Origin: Pantoea sp. 1.19 | GTDB taxonomy: Bacteria; Pseudomonadota; Gammaproteobacteria; Enterobacterales; Enterobacteriaceae | Assembly (NCBI RefSeq): GCF_001922585.1 | Contig: NZ_MRBS01000004.1 | Location: 124,001 to 188,000, forward strand | DNA: 64,000 nucleotides | Reading direction: 5' to 3' | Shown: positions 55,070 to 63,380 of the stretch, one piece after another | Position numbering within the stretch: the stretch's first letter is position 1 | How the letters are laid out: each line of letters opens with the position of its first letter | Translations under genes and position numbers: made by a program | Notes under the pieces: model-generated | Told to the model about the DNA's origin: nothing | The model's input: the letters and a program-made list of their open reading frames with translations, nothing else | Database searches by the model: none

Positions 55070-55085
55070 GGCGCAAAGTGTAACC
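55070..55085 (-). promoter_or_regulatory. Putative OmpR site of OmrB copy
   Basis: GGTTACACTTTGCGCC on the - strand, whose first base is 72 bases upstream of the sRNA start, followed by a second, weaker half (AACTGTTGCC). It resembles the OmpR consensus TTACxTTTTGxAACA. It lies just beyond the stop end of the molybdoenzyme pseudogene. Confidence 0.6.
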
Positions 55086-55096
55086 AGCCATAACCC

Positions 55097-57364
55097 TCAG
55101 TCAGCGAGTTTTTCCACCTCAACCAGGCAGCTCATCGCATTCGGTCCCTGAGTCAGGGATGAGGTTCCGATATCCAGCGTCAGCACGTTGGGATTGCCGG
55201 CGCGATCAAACGCCTGCCAAGGACCGCCAAAGCCGGGATCGAACCAGGCACCGGTGGCAATCAGCACCACGCCCGGCGTAACGCCGTCGCTGAGGCGCAC
55301 CCCGGCGCGCATCTCACCGCGATCGTTGCGTACCGCCACCGCCTCTCCGGCAGAAATACCCCGCGCGGCCGCATCGTCCGGATGCATCAGCAGCGTCTCA
55401 TGACCGGCGGTTTTCGCCGCCTGTACCGACGGCGTGGCGTCCATCTGGCTGTGCAGCCGGTCTTCAGGCTGGAGCGATATCATGTGCAGCGGGTAGCGCT
55501 GGCTCTGCGCGCTCCCCAGCCACTCCTTCGGCTCGCGCCACTCGGGATGTCCAGCCATGTCCGCCAGGTGATAGTTCGCGATAGTGTCACAGTAGAGCTC
55601 AATTTTACCGCTGGCGGTCTGCAGCGGATGCTGCTGCGGGTCGGCGCGAAAATCCGCCATAAACACCCACGGCGTCTCCCTGGCCGGCACCTCTGCGTAG
55701 CCCTGCTGCCAGAAAGTAGCAAAATCCGGGAAGTCGACGCCGCGCGCCGCATGCGCTTCGGCACACTGCTGATACAGCTGGGCAATCCAGCCCGCTTCAT
55801 CGCGCTGTTCGGTGAAGCGATCGCGATAGCCGAGGCGCTCGGCGAGATCGGCGAAAATAGCCCAGTCGTCGCGCGCCTGATGCTGCGGCGCAATGGCCTG
55901 ATGCATCGCTAGCACAAAACGATCGCGGGACGAGCCACCGATGTCGTTGCGTTCCAGCGTGGTGGTGACCGGCAGCACGATGTCCGCCATCTGCGCCGCC
56001 GGCGTCCAGACGATGTCCTGCACGATCACCGTCTCCGGACGCTGCCAACCCGCTGCCAGCCGGTTAAGCTGCTGATGATGGTGGAAGGGGTTTCCCCCCG
56101 CCCAGTGAATCAGCCGGATATCCGGATAGCGCAGCGTTTGCCCCTGGAAGCCATATTCCGCCCCCGGGTTCAGCAACATATCGGCAATGCGCGCCACCGG
56201 AATCGCCTGGTCGGCAATCGGGTTCACACCGGCGGACATCATCGGTGCCGGTCCGTCCACCCGCGGATTGCCAACGCTGTTCATCGATCCGTGGCCAAAA
56301 GAGAAACCGCCGCCGGGCAGACCGGGCTGGCCAAGCATCGACGACAGCGCAATCATCATCCAGTAGGGCTGTTCGCCGCGGTGGGCGCGCTGCACCGCGT
56401 AGGCGCAGGTGATAAAGCTGCGTTTGCCAATCAGCTGCTGCGCCAGTCCGGTGATGCGCTCTGCGGGAATGCCAGTAATGGCGCTGGCCCACTGCGGGGT
56501 TTTCGCCTCGCCGTCGCCGCGGCCGCTCAGGTAAGCCTGCAGCGCCGGCCAGCCCTCGCAGTGACTGTGCAGAAACGCCGTATCCACCCCGCCCAGCCGC
56601 ATCACCTCATGGCCGAGAGCCAGCATCAGCGCCACGTCGGTGTTGGGCCGGATGGGGATCCATTCGGCGTTGAGCCACGCCGGGCAGTCGTCGCGCATCG
56701 GGCTGATATTGATAACCGGCGTACCTTTTGCCGCCAGCTGCTGCAGCGCCGGTTTTAGCGAATGCTCACCGGCGCCGCCGGACGCTACCTGGGCATTTTT
56801 CAGCGCCAGCCCGCCAAAGGCGATAAACACCTCGGCGTGTTCAACCACCGACGGCCAGTCGGTGACCCGTCCGGTCAGCGGCTGCCAGGTGCCAATCACA
56901 TAGGGCAGAAAAAACTGCGCGGCGCCCCAGCTATAGTTGCCAAGCTGATCCACCGCGCCGCCGCCAAGATTATAGAACCGACGCACCAGGGTGCGTGCAT
57001 GATGTACCCGTCCGGCAGAAGACCAGCCGTATGATCCGTCAAACAGCGCGCTGGCGCCATAGCGGTCGCGGATGCGGCGGTTCTCGTCGGCCACCAGGTC
57101 CAGCGCCGTCTCCCAGTCCACCGCCACAAAATCTTCCCGTCAACGCAGCGTGCGGTCGCTGTTTTCCCGCCGGGCTAACCACGAGCGCCGCACCATCGGC
57201 TGACGGATCCGGCGGTCCGAGTAGACCAGCTCCGGAATCCGGGCCAGCATCGGTGAAGGATCGGCATCGGCAAAAAAGGGGTCGCAGCGGGTCAGGACGC
57301 CCCGCTCGGTGACGGCGGTGAAGGCGCCCCAATGGGCCAGGTGTGGAAATTTTTTTACGCTCAT
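55097..57364 (-). pseudogene. BisC-like molybdopterin oxidoreductase interrupted by in-frame TGA
   Basis: DMSO-reductase-family enzyme, about 755 codons overall. The N-terminal part (MSVKKFPHLAHWG to ENSDRTLR) is separated by one TGA codon at 57142-57140 from the same-frame continuation REDFVAVDWETALDL. E. coli BisC is collinear across this point. The Mo-ligand serine lies in GSYGWSSAG. The body is intact to the stop (MTPxxx-type cofactor and C-domain blocks such as TASGKIELY present). No twin-arginine signal, so the protein would be cytoplasmic, like biotin sulfoxide reductase. The TGA may be a nonsense mutation of GGA (Gly), a sequencing error or readthrough. Restart at GTG 57127 would lose ~80 residues. 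Confidence 0.85.
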
Positions 57365-57485
57365 CAGGCTGTCCGACAGGCAGAAAATCAGTGGGATACA
57401 GCATACCATTCCCGGCGCGTTTTGCGACGCACCGCCAACGCCGCCGACTTGAACTCCCGGCGCTTTTCCGCAACACTGGCGCGAT

Positions 57486-57501
57486 GTGTCAACGTTTACC
57501 C
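57486..57501. promoter_or_regulatory. Predicted GalR operator upstream of galR
   Basis: GTGTCAACGTTTACCC matches the GalR/GalS consensus GTGKAANCGNTTNCAC except at two symmetric positions. It ends 18 bases before the galR ATG, which suggests autoregulation. Confidence 0.7.
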
Positions 57502-57519
57502 ACGATGAGCAACTAACCG

Positions 57520-58527
57520 ATGGCCACCATTAAGGATGTCGCCCGGCTCGCGGGCGTCTCGGTAGCGACCGTCTCGCGCGTAATTAATCAGTCGCCAAAA
57601 GCCAGCGACGCCTCCCGTCAGGCGGTATTGAGCGCCATGGAATCCCTGCAGTACCATCCCAACGCTAACGCCCGCGCGCTGGCGCAGCAGTCGACGGACA
57701 CCCTCGGCCTGGTGGTGGCCGACGTGGCCGATCCCTTTTTTGGCGCCATGGTGAAGGCCGCCGACGAGGTAGCGGAACGCACCGGCAATTTTCTGCTGAT
57801 TGGCAATGGTTATCATCAGGAACAGAAAGAGCGGCAGGCGATTGAGCAGCTGATACGCCACCGCTGCGCGGCGCTGGTCGTGCATGCTAAGCGGGTGCCC
57901 GATGCGGAGCTGGCCCGGCTGATGCAGCAGATCCCGGGCATGGTGCTGATTAACCGCACTCTGCCGGCGTTTGCTTCACGCTGCATCGCGCTGGACGATC
58001 GCCACGGCGCCCGGCTGGCCACTCGCCATCTGATTCAGGCCGGTCATACGGAAATTGCCTTTATTTGCTCCACCCACCGCATTTCCGATGCCGATGAGCG
58101 TTTGCAGGGCTACTACGACGCCCTGCGCGAGCACGGCCTGCCCTGCGAGGATCGGCGGGTGGCGTTTGGCGAACCGGACGAGGTGGGCGGCGAAAGCGCA
58201 ATGACCGAGCTGCTGGGGCGCGGGGGAGCATGTACCGCCGTGGCCTGCTACAACGACTCCATGGCCGCCGGCGCGCTGGCGGTGCTCAGTGATAATGGCG
58301 TACGGGTGCCGGAAGAGATGTCACTGATCGGTTTCGATGATGTGCTGGTGTCGCGCTATGTCCGCCCGCGCCTGACCACCATTCGCTATCCGATTGTTAC
58401 CATGGCGCAGCAGGCGGCCGAACTAGCGCTGGCGCTGGCGCGCGGTCAGCCGCGCCCGGCGGTGACCACGCTGTTCAGTCCGACGCTGGTGCGCCGTCAT
58501 TCGGTCGCCCCGCCTGCCGGAGTGTAA
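57520..58527 (+). CDS. galR: Galactose operon repressor GalR
   Basis: LacI-family regulator of 335 aa. The DNA-binding region MATIKDVARLAGVSVATVSRVIN and hinge YHPNANARALAQQ are almost identical to E. coli GalR. The effector domain keeps LIGNGYHQEQKERQAIEQLIRHRCAALVVHAK. The C-terminal tail is shorter by about 8 residues. It probably controls galP (in this window) and gal genes elsewhere. An operator lies upstream. Confidence 0.97.
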   Translation: MATIKDVARLAGVSVATVSRVINQSPKASDASRQAVLSAMESLQYHPNANARALAQQSTDTLGLVVADVADPFFGAMVKAADEVAERTGNFLLIGNGYHQEQKERQAIEQLIRHRCAALVVHAKRVPDAELARLMQQIPGMVLINRTLPAFASRCIALDDRHGARLATRHLIQAGHTEIAFICSTHRISDADERLQGYYDALREHGLPCEDRRVAFGEPDEVGGESAMTELLGRGGACTAVACYNDSMAAGALAVLSDNGVRVPEEMSLIGFDDVLVSRYVRPRLTTIRYPIVTMAQQAAELALALARGQPRPAVTTLFSPTLVRRHSVAPPAGV

Positions 58528-58533
58528 CAGGCG

Positions 58534-58989
58534 CTACAGCGCCCGCTGGTACAACCGTACCGGCGTTGCCGGATAATCCAGCCCGTCGCCGATATAGCGC
58601 CAGCCAAAGCGCTCGTAGTAGTCAGCACAGGCCGAATAGAGGTAGAGATGCTGATGACCGCGGCCGCGCGCGCAGGCGATGACCGCCCGCTGCAGCCGCT
58701 CGCTCACTCCCTGCCCGCGCGCGTCCGGGTCCACGTACAGCGCCGCCAGCCAGGGGAACAGATCCTGTCGGCTGATCAGATCGCAGCGCCAGAGGCCTAC
58801 CGTACCGACCGGCCGATCGCCATCCAGTGCCAGCCAGGTAACCGGATAGTCGCCGTTGCGCAGGCTGGCGTCAACGATGCTGGCAAAAAAGTCGCGGCTC
58901 TCACGGTTGCCAAAAGCCTGCCACAGCCAGTCGGTCACCCGCGCCGCGTGCTGCGGCGCAGCACGCAGATCCACCACCTGAAACGTCAC
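58534..58989 (-). CDS. GNAT-family N-acetyltransferase
   Basis: Protein of 151 aa with the GNAT acetyl-CoA site LAALYVDPDARGQGVSERLQRAVIACA (motif A, R/QxxGxG/A) at about residues 82-108, followed by YYERFGWRYIGD (motif B). The substrate is unknown. It lies between galR and lysA, 2 bases downstream of lysA on the same strand. E. coli K-12 has no gene in this slot. It may be cotranscribed with lysA. Confidence 0.9.
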   Translation of the reverse strand: MTFQVVDLRAAPQHAARVTDWLWQAFGNRESRDFFASIVDASLRNGDYPVTWLALDGDRPVGTVGLWRCDLISRQDLFPWLAALYVDPDARGQGVSERLQRAVIACARGRGHQHLYLYSACADYYERFGWRYIGDGLDYPATPVRLYQRAL

Positions 58990-58991
58990 GC

Positions 58992-60251
58992 TTACGCCTC
59001 CAGCGCCAGCAGCTCCGCCAGGGTCTGGCGACGGCGGATCTGCCGCACCTCGCCGCGATCCAGCAACACCTCCGGCAGCAGCGGCCGGCTGTTGTAGTTG
59101 GAGGACATGGAGGCGCCGTAAGCACCGGTATCGTGAAACACCAGGTAGTCGCCCACCTGCACCGTCGGCAGCAGGCGGGGTTCAACCTTGCCGCCCTCCA
59201 GCTGGGTAAAAACATCGCCCGACTCACACAGCGGGCCGGCGACCACCGTCTCGACCGTTGCCGCCTCGCTCAGCGGCTCACCCGCGGCGCTAAGGGCGGT
59301 AATGTGGTGATAGCTGCCGTACATCGCCGGACGCATCAGGTCGTTGAAGCCGGCATCCACCAGCACAAAGTGGCGGCGGCCCATGGACTTCACGGCGCGC
59401 ACCTGCGAAATCAGCACCCCGGACTCCGCCACCAGAAACCGTCCCGGCTCCAGCTCCAGCGTCACCGGGTGTCCCAGCCGGGCGGCAATGCGCGCGCGCG
59501 CGCCGTTCCACAGGCCGTAGTAGTGTTCGGTGTCAATGGCCTCCTCCCCGCGGCGATAAGGGATCGACAGACCGCCGCCGGCGGAGATCGCCTGCAGATC
59601 CTGACCGCTGTCGCTGACCAGCTGTACCATTGCATCGCACACCTGTGCCAGATGGCCATAATCCACGCCGGAACCGATGTGCATATGGATCCCCACCAGC
59701 CTCAGGCCATACTGCGCGATGGCCGCCAGCGCCAGCGCCAAATCGCCATGCCAGATACCGTGCTTGCTGTTTTCACCGCCGGTATTGGTTTTTTGACTGT
59801 GGCCATGACCAAAGCCGGGATTGACCCGCAGCCAGACGCGATGACCGGGCGAAACCGCCCCCAGCTGATGCAGCATATCCACCGAACCGGCATTCACCGT
59901 AATGTCCAGTTCGACGACTCGCGCCAGGGTGGCCTCATCCAGCACATCGGCGGTAAACACAATATCGTCGCTGTCAGCGCCGGGCGCATAGCCGGCGGCC
60001 AGCGCTCGCTCAATCTCGCCGAGCGAAACGGAATCCACTTTCACCCCCGCCTCACGCATCAGCCGCAAAATATGGATGTTGGAGCAGGCCTTTTGGGCAA
60101 AGCGCACCACGTCAAACTGCTGTAGCTGAGCAATACGCTCGCGGATCACTGCGGCATCATAGACCCACACCGGACATGAGTACTGGCGGACCAGCGCGTG
60201 CAGCGCGGTCGCATTCAGGGCGGCGTCGGGGTGGCTTAGGGAACGGGGCAT
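58992..60251 (-). CDS. lysA: Diaminopimelate decarboxylase LysA
   Basis: PLP enzyme of 419 aa that makes L-lysine from meso-DAP. The PLP lysine is in VRFAQKACSNIHILRLMRE. GGGLSIPYR, the ELEPGRFLV block and the C-terminal GPLCESGDVF (catalytic Cys) complete the family pattern. It is divergent from lysR, as in E. coli, where LysR activates it. Confidence 0.98.
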   Translation of the reverse strand: MPRSLSHPDAALNATALHALVRQYSCPVWVYDAAVIRERIAQLQQFDVVRFAQKACSNIHILRLMREAGVKVDSVSLGEIERALAAGYAPGADSDDIVFTADVLDEATLARVVELDITVNAGSVDMLHQLGAVSPGHRVWLRVNPGFGHGHSQKTNTGGENSKHGIWHGDLALALAAIAQYGLRLVGIHMHIGSGVDYGHLAQVCDAMVQLVSDSGQDLQAISAGGGLSIPYRRGEEAIDTEHYYGLWNGARARIAARLGHPVTLELEPGRFLVAESGVLISQVRAVKSMGRRHFVLVDAGFNDLMRPAMYGSYHHITALSAAGEPLSEAATVETVVAGPLCESGDVFTQLEGGKVEPRLLPTVQVGDYLVFHDTGAYGASMSSNYNSRPLLPEVLLDRGEVRQIRRRQTLAELLALEA

Positions 60252-60363
60252 ACAACTCTCCTTATCAATATTGGCGTATTACGCCACAGCGCGGCCTGAC
60301 TGAAAAATATCTATATCGCCGAAGTCTATTCATTTACGATATAGCTTTGCCGGAATGATCGCC
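60252..60363. promoter_or_regulatory. lysA-lysR divergent control region with two palindromes
   Basis: The palindrome TGGCGTATTACGCCA (60272-60286) has perfect 7-base arms, next to the lysA start. A second pair, CTATATCG (60311-60318) and CGATATAG (60337-60344), is a perfect inverted repeat 18 bases apart, nearer lysR. LysR-type regulators bind interrupted palindromes, so either may be the LysR site. Confidence 0.6.
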
Positions 60364-61305
60364 ATGGCTGCCGTCACCCACCGTCACATTGAAATTTTTC
60401 ACGCCGTAATGACCAGCGGTAGCCTGACCGCCGCGGCCGCGCTGCTGAACACCTCCCAGCCCACCATCAGCCGGGAGCTGGCGCGGTTTGAGCGCCTGAG
60501 TGGCCTGCGGCTGTTCACCCGCGAACGCGGTCGACTGCACCCTACGGTGCAGGGGCTGCGGCTGTTTGAAGAAGTACAGCGCTCCTGGTACGGACTGGAT
60601 CGGATCCTCGATGCCGTTGAAGGGCTGCGGCAGTTCCGCCAGGGCGAGCTGTCCGTGGTGTGCCTGCCGGTATTCTCGCAATCGCTGCTGCCGGCCGTCT
60701 GTCACCCCTTTTTACAGCGCTACCCCGACCTCAGCCTGACCATCACCCCGCAGGAATCCCCGCAGCTGGAAGAGTGGCTGTCGGCCCAGCGGCACGATCT
60801 TGGGTTAACCGAATCCGCCAGCGCGCCGGTGGGCACCGATCTGACGCCGCTGCTGACCCTGAACGAAGTGTGCGTGCTGCCGGCCGGGCACCGGCTGGCC
60901 GCCCGCGAAACGCTGACGCCGGCCGATTTTCACGGCGAGCATTATATCAGCCTGTCGCGCAGCGACAGCTACCGTCAGCTACTGGACGCGCTGTTTCATG
61001 AGCATCAGGTCGCGCGGCGCATGGTGATGGAAACGCACAGCGCCGCGTCGGTCTGTGCGATGGTCAGGGCTGGAGTGGGGATGTCGGTGGTCAATCCGCT
61101 GACGGCGCTCGACTATGCCGGCAGCGGCGTGGTCGTGCGCCGCTTCAGCGTCGCGGTGCCGTTCACCGTTAGCCTGGTTCGTCCGCGCCATCGCCCGGCG
61201 TCGGCGCTGGCCGAGGCTTTCAGCCAGCATCTGCTGGCCAGCGTCCCGACGTTTACCGGGCGACTTAGCGCGGTATTAGATCAGGCGCGCACCGGCTGCG
61301 GCTGA
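60364..61305 (+). CDS. lysR: Transcriptional activator LysR
   Basis: Founding member of the LysR family, 313 aa. The N-terminal winged helix is HIEIFHAVMTSGSLTAAAALLNTSQPTISRELARFE. The effector domain contains LPVFSQSLLPAV, QESPQLEEWLSAQRHDLGL and THSAASVCAMVRAGVGMSVVNPLTALDY. DAP is the known co-inducer. I use MAAVTHRH, matching E. coli; the frame has an ATG three codons upstream. The 3' end overlaps the convergent MFS gene by 25 bases. Confidence 0.97.
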   Translation: MAAVTHRHIEIFHAVMTSGSLTAAAALLNTSQPTISRELARFERLSGLRLFTRERGRLHPTVQGLRLFEEVQRSWYGLDRILDAVEGLRQFRQGELSVVCLPVFSQSLLPAVCHPFLQRYPDLSLTITPQESPQLEEWLSAQRHDLGLTESASAPVGTDLTPLLTLNEVCVLPAGHRLAARETLTPADFHGEHYISLSRSDSYRQLLDALFHEHQVARRMVMETHSAASVCAMVRAGVGMSVVNPLTALDYAGSGVVVRRFSVAVPFTVSLVRPRHRPASALAEAFSQHLLASVPTFTGRLSAVLDQARTGCG

Positions 61306-62444
61306 CCCCGACCGCGGCGAAAGGTCAGGAGGCAGACCAGCAGACCCACGACCGCCAGCGCGGCGGCGGCGACCGGTACCGCCGTGAGGCTGAAGCCCCT
61401 GGCAATCACAGCGCCCCCCACCCACGCCCCCAGTGCGTTACCGATGTTGAACGCCGAAATGTTCAGGGTAGAGACCAGGTTCGGCGCGTCTTTACCGTGG
61501 CGGACCACGTTAATCTGCAGGCCCGGTACGGTGGCAAAGGTGGCCATCGCCCACAGAAACAGCGTCACCTCAGCCAGCCACAGGGCGTGGCTGGTCCAGC
61601 TGAAGGCCAGCGAAAACAGCGCAATCAGCGAGAAACTGAGGATCAGGCTGAACGAGACTTTCCAGTCGGCCAGCTTGCCGCCGAGGATATTGCCGACGGT
61701 CAACCCGGCGCCAATCAGAAACAGGGTCCAGCTGACGCCGCGATCGCTGATGCCGGTTACCTGTAGCAGCAGCGGAGCGATATAGCTGAACAGGGTGAAC
61801 ATCGCGGCGGCAAAGCAGACGGTCATCAGCAGCGACAGCCACAGCTTACCGTTGGCCAGCGCACCGATTTCACTGGCCAGATCGACCGGCTTTTCATGAC
61901 GGTTATGCGGCAGGCTGACGATCAGCGCGATAAACGCCAGCACGCCAATCACCGCAACGCCCCAGAAGGTGGCACGCCAGCCAAAGAGTTGACCAAACCA
62001 GGTGCCCAGCGGCACGCCCAGCACGTTAGCCAGCGTCAGGCCGGTGAACATCAGCGCCACCGCGGACGCCTGCTTACCGGCGGGTACCAGGCTGGCGGCC
62101 ACTACCGCGCCAATCCCGAAGAACGCACCGTGGCAGAGGGCGGTGATTATCCGCGCCAGCATCAGCAGGTTATAGCTGTATGCCAGCGCACAGAGGGCGT
62201 TGCCGACGATAAAAATGCTCATCAGCAGGATCAGCGTGCGTTTGCGCGGCAGTTTGGCGGTCAGCAGCGCCATGATCGGTGCGCCGATGGCCACGCCCAG
62301 CGCATAGCCGCTGATGAGCCAGCCGGCAGAGGGAATCGACACCCGCAGATCGTTGGCCACCTCCGGCAGCAATCCCATAATGACGAACTCGGTGGTGCCG
62401 ATAGCAAAGGCGCTGAGCGCCAGCGCCAGCAATGAAACAGGCAT
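61281..62444 (-). CDS. MFS transporter, YdhP/AraJ-like drug or sugar efflux family
   Basis: Twelve-helix major facilitator of 387 aa. It begins LALALSAFAIGTTEFVIMGLLPEVANDLRVSIPSAGWLISGYALGVAIGAP, the YdhP/AraJ (DHA1) signature. ALCHGAFFGIGAVVAASLVPAGKQASAVALMF is motif-rich and conserved. The C-half repeats the pattern (ISAFNIGNALGAWVGG). The substrate is unknown. It converges with lysR. Confidence 0.92.
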   Translation of the reverse strand: MPVSLLALALSAFAIGTTEFVIMGLLPEVANDLRVSIPSAGWLISGYALGVAIGAPIMALLTAKLPRKRTLILLMSIFIVGNALCALAYSYNLLMLARIITALCHGAFFGIGAVVAASLVPAGKQASAVALMFTGLTLANVLGVPLGTWFGQLFGWRATFWGVAVIGVLAFIALIVSLPHNRHEKPVDLASEIGALANGKLWLSLLMTVCFAAAMFTLFSYIAPLLLQVTGISDRGVSWTLFLIGAGLTVGNILGGKLADWKVSFSLILSFSLIALFSLAFSWTSHALWLAEVTLFLWAMATFATVPGLQINVVRHGKDAPNLVSTLNISAFNIGNALGAWVGGAVIARGFSLTAVPVAAAALAVVGLLVCLLTFRRGRGQPQPVRA

Positions 62445-63017
62445 AACAATACTCCAAAAAAAGAGGAACGGGCGGCGATTGCGGTCGGGCAGTCCGCACG
62501 ACGCTGCCGCGCTAATGAGTGATCTACGTCACATTCTAATACTAATAGCACAACCTGCCACACGCATACAGTGCCGCCGCCGCAAGGGTGTATTGCCGGC
62601 GACACAACGGCCTGACACGACCATCCAGGATATTTTCAATGTTGTTTCCTGCGCTGGCACTGCGCGCCGTGTCCTTCCTGTCATGAGCAGGATAATCCAG
62701 CTAAGCCGCGCGCCGTCGCGGCCAATAACGCTTCAACAACGAACAATGGCGGGGAGAAGTCGATGCGACTGGCCATAATGCGGCCGTCCGCTGTCTGGCA
62801 GGCTGCCCGGAGGCGAGGATCAGTACAGCGGGGAAGCAGAGAAACGGGGGCGATATGACCCGTAGGGGCATCCCGGCCATTCTGGGGCTGAGAAGGCGGG
62901 GCATCACCATTACGCTCACGCCGGAGTTCAACCTGCCTCCTGCGCACGTGGCCAACGACGCCGCTCCCCCAGTGAAAGCCAGACCTCCACAGTGCGATGG
63001 GGCGGGGTGTGGCATAA
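62445..63017. other. Region without a supported gene
   Basis: Several overlapping frames on both strands run through this stretch, but none shows a recognisable family, a convincing ribosome-binding site or a consistent composition. The first part probably holds the MFS promoter. The rest may be decayed coding DNA leading into the remnant at 63018-63380. Confidence 0.5.
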
Positions 63018-63380
63018 ACGCAGAGGCATCCGCCGCTGCGCTTTCGCAGCGGCCAGATCGGCGAAGCGGATACCCGGTATGGCGGCAGTTTGATTTTTGC
63101 CATGCCGCTCAGCGTCCACGGCAATCACCTGATACCCCCCGGCTGAACTACCGCTGGCACAGCACCGACTGCATCGTGGTGGCGGCCAATGCCGGCATGC
63201 TAAAGGATATGTCCGGCGCGAGCCTGTATAACGCCAGCGACGATACGCTGGCCGGGACTATCGCCGGTTTCAGCCGCAGGCTTGCCGATTCCCATAACGG
63301 CGAATTGCTGTATCAGGATGTGGCGCTCGACGCCCCCGGGGCCCGCTTTGACGGCTGGCTGGCGCAGGCAAATCGGCCGC
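63018..63380 (+). pseudogene. Possible frameshifted gene remnant, family unknown
   Basis: One frame (63018-63146) reads HPPLRFRSGQIGEADTRYG, then SLIFAMPLSVHGNHLIPP, and stops at TGA just after a run of six C (63135-63140). If one C were added, it would join the next frame, which reads on as LNYRWHSTDCIVVAANAG, then SLYNASDDTLAGTIAGF and DVALDAPGARFDGWLAQ, up to the ubiI end. The joined text looks protein-like, but I recognise no family, and no start was identified. It could be a decayed gene or chance. Confidence 0.3.

Noticed and set aside
57130-57160. TGA in the molybdoenzyme as a selenocysteine codon
   Set aside because: Selenocysteine in this superfamily replaces the Mo-ligand residue. 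Here the ligand is a serine in GSYGWSSAG, and the TGA lies upstream where BisC has an ordinary residue. No clear SECIS-like loop was seen.
62681-63124. 148-codon - strand frame near the right end
   Set aside because: Arg/Ser/Pro-rich composition and no family pattern; typical of chance frames in G+C-rich DNA.
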